22,327 nt of DNA from Ophiothrix spiculata. Lineage: Eukaryota > Echinodermata > Ophiuroidea > Amphilepidida > Ophiotrichidae. The stretch lies in assembly GCA_000969725.1 (NCBI GenBank), contig JXSR01S073431.1; one strand, written 5' to 3'. A program made the translations under genes and the position numbers. How positions within the stretch are numbered: the first letter of the stretch is position 1; every line of letters begins with the position of its first letter. The notes under the pieces were generated by a model. It was not told the origin of the DNA, searched no databases, and saw only the letters and a list, made by a program, of their open reading frames with translations. Shown piece by piece: positions 19,801-22,327 of the stretch.

Positions 19801-20287
19801 CAACCCAAGAATGATGCCAATTATTTGCTGAAAACATTCAACATATTGAGAAAAAATGCACACTCTTTTCAAATATACAATATTCCAAATCAAATCAAAT
19901 AGTTTGTGTCGGATGTGTGCGTATCCACATCGTGCCGTGATTTTGAATCAGTGGCATTACTGCGTTTAATGCTGAACTCACTGACATATATTGTCTTATA
20001 ATGGACAGCCAATTATTCCTAATTTAGGAAGTAGAATCACACTTATTGACTAAGAATTCTTGATAAATGTCAGTGAAGTTTAAAGAGCAAAATTTGCTGT
20101 AAAATATAAACCATAAGATAAAGCCGGATATTCTTTTGGCCATCAGATGTTTGGGATTGAATTTTTAACTGAATTTTGAAATGGGCAATTAGAGATATTT
20201 ATGATGTCTTAGATATTTGCATTTATATGTTGCTTTGCAGATGATGTATTTCAACTAAATGAGCTAAATGGTACAGTAGATATCTGA
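4658..20287 (+). CDS. DZIP1: DZIP1/Iguana-family zinc finger protein, spliced gene (11 coding exons)
   Basis: Joined coding segments are 4664-4841, 5885-6054, 7057-7260, 9813-10037, 12229-12321, 12884-12989, 13709-13824, 15639-15851, 18359-18448, 19455-19551 and 20241-20287, giving 512 residues plus stop. Seen: a Gly/Ser/Pro-rich N-terminus (1-46), the conserved Dzip N-terminal domain (about 47-125), a first coiled coil (about 125-180), one C2H2 finger (C185, C188, H201, H206), a long Glu/Lys/Gln-rich coiled coil (about 207-465), and a Pro/Ser then Glu-rich tail. Known of the family: DZIP1 and DZIP1L act at the basal body and ciliary transition zone, are needed for ciliogenesis and modulate Hedgehog/Gli signalling (zebrafish iguana). 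Vertebrate members are longer (roughly 770-870 residues), so this protein is short or its 3' end lies in unrecognised exons. It could be the single ancestral orthologue of DZIP1 and DZIP1L; I cannot separate the two. Family assignment is firm; the 3' end is not. Confidence 0.93.
4842..5884 (+). other. Intron 1 with TCAGGA/TCCTGA hairpins
   Basis: Intron between exons 1 and 2; no coding sequence recognised. Two adjacent hairpins built on the same word lie at 5236-5252 (atcagga, loop tag, tcctgat) and 5274-5295 (10-bp perfect stem aaaatcagga / tcctgatttt, 2-nt loop). They follow the segment catacctgccaactttcctg. This looks like part of a dispersed repeat, but I could not define its ends. Confidence 0.6.
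5885..6054 (+). CDS. DZIP1: DZIP1 exon 2 (core of Dzip N-terminal domain, residues 60-116)
   Basis: The acceptor ttccag ends at 5884 and the donor GTAAGT starts at 6055 in phase 0. It encodes ASIDVDRIRREYDTTVLQEF, then VNNVTYCDIEHE, DMRTVDPNF and FKLAQLIIEYLI. This is the most conserved block of the family; vertebrate proteins have a closely similar stretch ending in EYLLHSQ. It contains no zinc-binding pattern and is predicted to be mainly helical. Confidence 0.95.
6170..6375. mobile_element. CAGGG-family MITE, copy 1 (206 bp, intron 2)
   Basis: It begins cagggctaaaaattt (6170-6184) and ends aatttctacccctg, an imperfect inverted pair. The interior has repeated palindromic words of the form gagaatccaaatagattctc, each able to form a hairpin. 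The same arrangement occurs in copy 2 at 10446-10648. Open frames across it are artefacts of the repeat. Confidence 0.7.
6696..6730. repeat. Terminal fragment of the TAAGGCC element family
   Basis: taaggccaaaaaaacttgtt followed by tgcttgccctc closely matches the left end of the element at 21614 (taaggcctaaaaataaattg, then tttgtttgccctcc). No matching right end was found nearby, so this appears to be a truncated copy in intron 2. Confidence 0.55.
7057..7260 (+). CDS. DZIP1: DZIP1 exon 3 (first coiled coil, residues 117-184)
   Basis: The acceptor tttacag ends at 7056. The donor is GTTTGT at 7261, a non-consensus but usable site, phase 0. The exon starts with HSQSYLANSVEVV, continuing the family EYL-HSQ junction. 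It runs through a heptad-like helix rich in Gln, Asn and Lys, contains a basic RKRRK patch, and ends GLGPNGYHK directly before the zinc finger. Genomic reading past the donor meets a stop within five codons, which supports splicing here. Confidence 0.93.
7301..7458. repeat. Short inverted-repeat pair just after the exon 3 donor
   Basis: gggagagcct (7301-7310) and aggctctccc (7449-7458) are perfect inverted repeats. Related ttgca words sit outside both ends (7296-7300 and 7464-7468). This may be a 160-170 bp MITE, inserted about 40 bp from the exon 3 splice donor. TIRs this short may be coincidental. Confidence 0.45.
7711..7934 (+). mobile_element. tRNA-derived SINE, copy 1 (224 bp)
   Basis: It starts ccaaatacgtcacggacg. 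It contains the perfect palindrome gctgcccgggcagc (7772-7785), a box A-like tggcctgctaatggtatagg with a D-arm pairing (gcct/aggc), and box B-like ggctcgaatccc followed by ggcga. These are internal RNA polymerase III promoter elements in tRNA order and spacing, vaguely serine-tRNA-like. It ends gtcagttagggttaa. This copy has an internal 19-bp duplication (ggggttccatatggtaac region). The end of the unit with downstream sequence forms an 11-bp stem, gttagggttaa / ttaaccctaac, at about 7924-7957. Confidence 0.75.
8011..8215 (+). mobile_element. tRNA-derived SINE, copy 2 (205 bp), same orientation
   Basis: Nearly identical to the copy at 7711, offset by 300 bp, without the 19-bp internal duplication. 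Differences include cacgggctcg for cacaggctcg, ccaacctc for ccaccctc and aaacaaaaa for aaacgaaaa. Box A, box B and the 14-bp palindrome (8053-8066) are conserved. The 76-bp spacer between copies is unrelated, so this is either two insertions or a duplication with loss of one spacer. Confidence 0.75.
8328..8632. mobile_element. piggyBac-like MITE flanked by TTAA (305 bp)
   Basis: The left end is TTAA-ctctttcactccag (8328 on); the reverse complement of the right end is TTAA-ttctttcactccgg (to 8632). TTAA on both sides followed by a CTTTCACTCC-type inverted repeat matches piggyBac target preference and TIR style. The interior includes the perfect hairpin agccgct-aag-agcggct (8382-8398). There is no transposase coding capacity, so it is non-autonomous. 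Confidence 0.7.
8633..9812. other. 3' part of intron 3, no element recognised
   Basis: AT-rich intronic sequence leading to the exon 4 acceptor. A 104-codon open frame at 8802-9116 has no recognisable domain, is Phe/Ile/Lys-rich as expected of translated AT-rich DNA, and lacks splice support. Nothing else can be supported here. Confidence 0.6.
9813..10037 (+). CDS. DZIP1: DZIP1 exon 4 (C2H2 zinc finger and start of long coiled coil, residues 185-259)
   Basis: A strong pyrimidine tract and AG end at 9812; donor GTAAGA is at 10038, phase 0. The exon opens exactly on the first zinc ligand: CPYCDKAF, then LQSHLQRKH, spacing C-x2-C-x12-H-x4-H (C185, C188, H201, H206). This single finger is the family hallmark. 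It is followed by a Glu/Lys-rich helix (RKENERLEKEIEGMRDKV) that starts the main coiled coil. Confidence 0.96.
10240..10356. repeat. Weak inverted repeat in intron 4
   Basis: ttataacaatt near 10240 is the reverse complement of aattgttataa near 10346, with accatgat-type words inside both arms. A small perfect stem, caccat-gatt-atggtg, lies near 10327-10342. Possibly an old fold-back element; boundaries are unclear. Confidence 0.35.
10446..10648. mobile_element. CAGGG-family MITE, copy 2 (203 bp, intron 4) with 5-bp flanking duplication
   Basis: The left end is cagggctagaattt (10446-10459) and the right end aaattctacccttg; the inverted match is 12 of 14. CAGTG directly precedes (10441-10445) and directly follows (10649-10653), a likely target-site duplication. 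The interior repeats gagaatccaagtagactctc-type palindromic words, as in copy 1 at 6170. Superfamily not assigned. Confidence 0.72.
11842..12010. mobile_element. Fold-back element, near-complete palindrome (169 bp)
   Basis: The left arm (ggggctgatttcctaacatt, tagcgatgg, gctaactctgttttgatcgc, taactccaaaa) matches the reverse complement of the right arm (ttttggagttagcggtcaaa, acggggttagcgaccatcgc, taaatgtcagtgaaatcggg, cccc) over about 75 bp per arm. Only a short unpaired centre remains. It is repeat-like and non-coding. Confidence 0.8.
12229..12321 (+). CDS. DZIP1: DZIP1 exon 5 (coiled coil, residues 260-290)
   Basis: The acceptor catgacag ends at 12228; donor GTGAGC is at 12322, phase 0; 93 nt. 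It encodes LAQSKTEFSRHEEDSRQQIE, then RWKHEQLNMQK, a charged amphipathic helix continuing the coiled coil in frame. It is assigned by phase continuity, donor and acceptor quality, and composition; the segment itself is not diagnostic of the family. Confidence 0.88.
12382..12655 (+). repeat. Diverged direct duplication in intron 5
   Basis: Copy A (about 12382-12520: atatctgccttgaagtaaag, ttttgtgagtatta, ttgtatttattg, cctgacagca) recurs as copy B (about 12551-12655: atatctaccttgaaatcaag, ttttgtgagtatta, ttgtatttattg, cctgaaagca). The copies lie about 140-170 bp apart, with indels and an oligo-T tract between them. An old tandem duplication of intron sequence. Confidence 0.8.
12884..12989 (+). 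CDS. DZIP1: DZIP1 exon 6 (coiled coil, residues 291-325)
   Basis: The acceptor tctttccacag ends at 12883; donor GTATGT is at 12990. It encodes SDMEKMQNMFMKELKEMNHK and onward to LEDLQTKY, leaving phase 1; the last g joins gt of exon 7 to make Gly. It is Met- and Lys-rich helical sequence, consistent with the rest of the rod. Confidence 0.88.
13321..13545. repeat. Possible degenerate TIR element in intron 6
   Basis: ctataggtaccttaacaccg near 13321 partly matches the reverse complement of cggtgtgttggtaggtag near 13528-13545. The right part contains cacacaccactaaatcac (13501 on), which shares its first 13 bases with the terminal repeat of the hAT-like element at 15890. The match is imperfect and might be chance. 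Confidence 0.3.
13709..13824 (+). CDS. DZIP1: DZIP1 exon 7 (coiled coil, residues 326-364)
   Basis: The acceptor ttgtgtag ends at 13708. The donor is GTCAGA at 13825, a weaker GT site, phase 0. It encodes GKQSNLGRLQDEDELAEYKE, then TIRKQQKENDKIKKQLVKE. The acceptor is immediately followed by gtaaac, so the first bases resemble a donor, but only inclusion of these bases keeps frame with exon 6. Confidence 0.87.
14358..14486. mobile_element. Fold-back element with ~48-bp arms (129 bp, intron 7)
   Basis: The left arm 14358-14405 (ttataggcaaaataaaaatg, tattggacaatgtaaaaaaa, tccaggg) matches the reverse complement of 14436-14486 (ctctggattttgtttacact, gtccaatagag, cattgtttggcctatagg) with a few substitutions. 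The central spacer is about 30 bp. Non-coding. Confidence 0.78.
14812..15159. mobile_element. TCCATCCCAAACA-ended MITE-like element (348 bp, intron 7)
   Basis: The left end tccatcccaaacaagc (14812-14827) is the inverse of gctgtttgggatgga (15144-15158) apart from one extra base. The interior is non-coding. Short TIRs and length fit a MITE; target duplication not resolved. Confidence 0.55.
15639..15851 (+). CDS. DZIP1: DZIP1 exon 8 (coiled coil, residues 365-435)
   Basis: The acceptor tttttaag ends at 15638; donor GTGAGT is at 15852, phase 0, 213 nt. It encodes VSSVKALAEEELKATEKRWK, a KVPQQKDDYREQIDRLKERL segment, then EEAHTSLRIEREGGDQVG and ELQMKELRK. Its 3' part from about 15728 was tandemly duplicated into intron 8, with decayed copies at 15863-15889 plus 17243-17351, at 17352-17473, and probably at 17553-17613. 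Confidence 0.9.
15863..15889 (+). pseudogene. 5' piece of duplicated exon 8 unit B
   Basis: tagagaatagatcgataggc plus ttaagag, directly after the exon 8 donor region, resembles exon 8 itself at 15728 on (tagggagcagattgataggt, tgaagg). It is therefore the beginning of a second tandem copy, interrupted at 15890 by the hAT-like insertion and resuming at 17243. Confidence 0.75.
16144..16589. mobile_element. TTAA-flanked TIR element nested in the hAT-like element (446 bp)
   Basis: TTAA at 16144-16147 and 16586-16589 bound about 42-bp inverted repeats: left atatgagtggtgctctggca then aaatgagcagaaagtcgcga; right tcgtgactttccgctcattt then tgccagagcactcatat. They differ by a 3-bp indel and a few substitutions. 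The TTAA flanks suggest a piggyBac-type target, though the terminal bases are not classical. Confidence 0.7.
16772..17132. mobile_element. TAAGGCC-family MITE, copy nested in the hAT-like element (361 bp)
   Basis: The left end ttaggccaaaaaaaaataat, then tgtttgattggcgtaac, is inverse to the right end gttacgccaatcaaacaatt, then tatttttttaggcctta. Subterminal gggtaggtaggtcgg beside an oligo-T tract on the left is mirrored by agggtaggtcggg on the right. It is the same family as the copy at 21614. The 78-codon frame on the minus strand is not a gene. Confidence 0.78.
17243..17351 (+). pseudogene. Decayed exon 8 copy, unit B (3' piece with splice donor)
   Basis: gtgtatatggaggaagcgca and onward is homologous to exon 8 from the RLKERLEEAHTS region to its donor. 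Translated in the matching frame it stays open: MEEAHTSLRIEMEGSDQVGQ, KYELQMTDD. The donor gtgagt at 17341 is kept. The apparent acceptor tttag at 17240 would make a 100-nt exon that shifts frame relative to exons 8 and 9, so normal inclusion is unlikely. Confidence 0.8.
17352..17473 (+). pseudogene. Decayed exon 8 copy, unit C
   Basis: tagagaacagatcgatacta and onward repeats exon 8 from about 15728. It keeps ctggagaaagcgcatacatc and ggtggcgatcaagt. It has an in-frame stop (agg att taa) where exon 8 has aga ata gaa, a 15-bp deletion removing cagatgaaagaatta, and a donor changed to gtgggt. It is non-functional. Confidence 0.8.
17553..17613 (+). pseudogene. Probable third decayed copy of the exon 8 end, unit D
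   Basis: gggatcaagtaataggccag, aaata and acgtgaaagagctaaacaag-ttgagtg align with exon 8 ggcgatcaagtaggccagaa, ata, and atgaaagaattacgcaaggt-gagt, with indels. It is more diverged and shorter than units B and C. Confidence 0.6.
17614..18358. other. 3' part of intron 8
   Basis: AT-rich intronic DNA between the last exon 8 relic and the exon 9 acceptor. ttaacccttttcagccc at 17729 resembles a piggyBac-type terminus, but no inverted partner was found. Nothing else can be supported. Confidence 0.5.
18359..18448 (+). CDS. DZIP1: DZIP1 exon 9 (end of coiled coil, residues 436-465)
   Basis: A strong pyrimidine tract and ttcag end at 18358; consensus donor GTAAGT is at 18449, phase 0, 90 nt. It encodes KNKEIEKTVKEKERQIKELQ, then SMLKSLKSKP. 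Very Lys/Glu-rich, this closes the rod before the proline-rich tail. Confidence 0.87.
18449..19454. other. Intron 9, nothing recognised
   Basis: AT-rich intron without an identified element or conserved exon. Short open frames on both strands lack homology features. Confidence 0.6.
19455..19551 (+). CDS. DZIP1: DZIP1 exon 10 (Pro/Ser and acidic tail, residues 466-497)
   Basis: The acceptor actttgtag ends at 19454. It encodes KTPVPKTPSPRPLSSS, followed by a run of seven Glu, SET and five Glu. TP/SP motifs and Ser before acidic runs look like proline-directed and CK2-type phosphorylation sites (inference). Donor GTTGGT at 19552 gives phase 1 and joins to Asp of exon 11. The alternative GTAGGA at 19556 would create TGA at the junction with exon 11. 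Confidence 0.82.
19552..20240. other. Intron 10, nothing recognised
   Basis: AT-rich intron between the acidic-tail exon and the putative last exon. No repeat boundary or coding segment could be supported. Confidence 0.55.
20241..20287 (+). CDS. DZIP1: DZIP1 exon 11, putative terminal coding exon
   Basis: The acceptor gttgctttgcag ends at 20240. Phase 1 from exon 10 gives DDVFQLNELNGTVDI, then TGA at 20285-20287. The acidic start fits the preceding Glu-rich run. A possible donor (GTACAG) at 20271 could instead make this a 30-nt internal exon leading to sequence beyond the window. A candidate poly(A) signal 0.4 kb downstream favours a terminal exon, but family members are usually longer. Confidence 0.55.
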
Positions 20288-20699
20288 TCTTTGAAGCTCT
20301 TTTCTCTTTTGCTAGCTAGTATTGTAGAAGTGAATTTGTTTGATTCCAAAAGTGTTGCATGATGATTTTAAAATAATTAATTCAAATTCATGCAATACTT
20401 TCATGACTTTATTATGAACAAGGTTCTTTTTTTTAATGTACAAATGTTTGTATTTTCAAAAAAAGTCACCTTGATATTTTAATCTAAACTGAGCAAAACA
20501 AAATATAGTGCCAAAAATATCATTTGTTTATAATATTCTTCTAAAACAAGTATTTTGAAAAAGTCATAGCACTTGGGGTAAATCTCACTTATTTTAATTG
20601 AATTATACCAGAAACATTTCACTTTTACATGTCTACAGATATTTGTTATGGTACCAAATAGTAATATGCTATGTTCATTTGATGATTGGCCAATATAAA

Positions 20700-20745
20700 A
20701 ATAAAATTTGGAATATCATTTATAGGTTGTTATTTTTTTCTATCC
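20700..20745 (+). terminator. Candidate poly(A) signal and downstream U/GU-rich element
   Basis: AATAAA at 20700-20705 is the first canonical hexamer I noticed after the stop at 20287. It is followed at about 20-40 nt by a GT/T-rich stretch (ggttgttatttttttct), the usual arrangement for cleavage and polyadenylation. In DNA this AT-rich, hexamers arise by chance, so this is tentative. Confidence 0.35.
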
Positions 20746-20840
20746 GTTGCTACTAAATTATGATATAACACAAGTTCAGCAGTCCCTTATGTTTGCCTTT
20801 ATCGGAGAAACCAGTTTTTGAGAAATTTCTTTAAAGTTAC

Positions 20841-21329
20841 AGGGGCATTGGACAAGATTTAGACATTTTGTTTGCGGATGATTTACACCTATGTAAGACA
20901 ATAGCCTTCAATTACCTGATATTGGGAAATTTTGATCAAAACCTTCAAAAAAGTCAAAAATTAGAATCTTATTTTATTTGTTGATTTTGGGTATGAGGTT
21001 ATTCTCTAAACATATTTATTGATGCTATACAATGAAAAAGAGCCATAGATTTGGTTGTAAAACATTCCTTTTAATCAAAAATCAAAAGAAATTTTAAATT
21101 TTCATTAGATCTCCTGAAAAGGCCAATTCTAGAAATTCAATTATTTATCGTTGTCGACAACGATAATTAAAAATAACAGAATATCTAAATATTTTGATAT
21201 ATAGGGTTTGAATTTGACAATGAAACGTTGCATGCTGTCACTATTACCACTAATACTTCAAATGATGCAAAAATCTCAAAATATTTGGGGAAAAGTTTGG
21301 GGATGATGCTGAACTTGTCCAATGCCCCT
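20841..21329. mobile_element. TIR element aggggcattggacaag (489 bp, 3' flank)
   Basis: Perfect 16-bp inverted repeats aggggcattggacaag (20841-20856) and cttgtccaatgcccct (21314-21329). TTA lies one base outside the left end and directly after the right end, which hints at a PIF/Harbinger-type 3-bp target but is not exact. Inside is a 22-bp perfect palindrome at 21145-21166 centred on gttgtcgacaac. No coding capacity. Confidence 0.7.
21145..21166. repeat. 22-bp perfect palindrome
   Basis: The half-site ttatcgttgtc is followed with no spacer by its exact inverse gacaacgataa, centred on a SalI-type gtcgac. It lies within the 20841-21329 element, about 70 bp from its midpoint. Confidence 0.85.
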
Positions 21330-21613
21330 TTAATAAACAAGTCCAACTTTACTTAGTTTCTAGAAATTGTCATCAGTGAATAGAGTATATTATTTCGAAA
21401 AGTACTATTTTGTACAATACTTTGTTTAAACTCTCGCGATATTTTGAATACATCCCGTGGCTTCTCTTCATTTTAGAGTGTGATTAGGGGGACGCAAGTC
21501 ACAATATTGCTCATTGAAAAAGTGTTTTACTTGTCCACAGATAAATTTCATATACAGTGTTATTTGAAGTTCATAGATGACAAATGAATCAACAAGCATT
21601 GCAAACAACTACA

Positions 21614-21983
21614 TAAGGCCTAAAAATAAATTGTTTGTTTGCCCTCCAGTGAAAAAATTAAAATTTTGGGTCGGTCGGTTGGTTGACCTTTTTTTTTTTT
21701 TTAATCATCAAATATTATTTAAAGAATAATCTCATTCCACGGATTTTATCACTAATACCAAGCAATGCAGGGCTTCATCAATGATTGTGGGTCATTACTT
21801 TGATTAAATATGCATTTTGTTATACTAAAAGTAACTTTATATTGCTAAATTTTACATTTTTCGTTGAAAATATTGAGTTTTCATATTTTGGGTGTTTGAA
21901 GAAAAAAAAAAATACCCGACCCAATTTTTAGGCATATTAGGGTCGGTCGTGGAAGGCAAACAAACATTTTTGGGGGGGCCTTA
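21614..21983. mobile_element. TAAGGCC-family MITE, full copy (370 bp, 3' flank)
   Basis: The left end taaggcctaaaaataaattg, then tttgtttgccctcc, is inverse to the right end ggaaggcaaacaaacatttt, then tgggggggcctta. Subterminal gggtcggtcggttgg plus an oligo-T tract is mirrored by an oligo-A tract, acccgaccc and agggtcggtcg. Same family as 16772-17132 and the fragment at 6696. The long minus-strand frame over 21881-22297 runs through this repeat and is not a gene. Confidence 0.78.
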
Positions 21984-22327
21984 TTTAACACAACCTCTTT
22001 TACATTTTTTTGCATATTCAGAATGCAATTACTTGGAAAGAAAAACCATAACTTTTCAGTATTTCTAAACTTGAAATAGGGTGGGCAAGCAACAATGTTT
22101 TGGCCAAAAGTCAATAATCTTGCAGAGTCCACTATTTGGTGCCATACCAGGTGAGTCAATAAAAACGCAATAATTAGATGGAAGCCATATTGTAAGAACA
22201 AAAGCGAGTTCAAATAAATAATGTTTATTTCTAAATAGATCATGAATTTACCTTTCAAATGGTGAAAGAATGGTGAGGATTGATAAAGGCATTGCAAAGA
22301 TATGCTTATTTCAATATTATGGTATGA
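21984..22327. other. 3' end of window, nothing recognised
   Basis: AT-rich flank after the last MITE. No exon, RNA gene or repeat boundary could be supported. Confidence 0.5.

Noticed and set aside
21881..22297. 138-codon minus-strand frame, the longest single open frame in the window
   Set aside because: It runs through the right half of a MITE and AT-rich flank; composition is low-complexity and no domain is visible.

Overview
The window is AT-rich eukaryotic nuclear DNA. One spliced gene on the + strand spans nearly all of it from about 4658 onward. It encodes a DZIP1/Iguana (DAZ-interacting zinc finger protein 1) family protein. This call rests on the conserved N-terminal domain (47-FRSRQERVDWRRL-59, then SIDVDR, LQEFVNNVTYCDIE, FKLAQLIIEYL, HSQ), a single C2H2 finger of the CPYCDKAF type, and a long charged coiled coil. 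Eleven coding exons with GT-AG junctions and matching phases join into one frame of 512 codons plus stop. The long introns, divergent protein and abundance of short inverted-repeat transposons suggest an invertebrate animal. An echinoderm or other marine deuterostome is my guess, but the sequence does not prove it.

Layout: 1-4657 is the upstream flank with no recognisable coding sequence. It holds a long imperfect palindrome (about 175-585), ATTG and TTTA microsatellites (696-872), two short terminal-inverted-repeat (TIR) elements (2154-2344, 3336-3610) and a 30-bp tandem duplication (3953-4012). Exon 1 (4658-4841) starts right after a good acceptor site, so a non-coding leader exon probably lies upstream but was not identified. 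Exons 2-11 run to a stop at 20285-20287, with a plausible poly(A) signal at 20700. The last 1.6 kb is non-coding flank with two more TIR elements.

The introns are packed with non-autonomous mobile elements: a duplicated tRNA-derived SINE (7711-8215), a TTAA-flanked piggyBac-like MITE (8328-8632), two copies of a 200-bp family beginning CAGGG (6170, 10446), a fold-back element (11842-12010), two further inverted-repeat elements in intron 7, and a hAT-like element (15890-17234) carrying two nested elements.

The most notable structure is in intron 8. The 3' part of exon 8, with its splice donor, has been tandemly duplicated into at least two and probably three decayed copies. The second unit was then split by the hAT-like insertion, leaving near-identical 8-bp flanks. 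I saw no bacterial-type operon, CRISPR array or novel multi-gene system. The interest lies in the exon duplication history and the layered transposon fossils.
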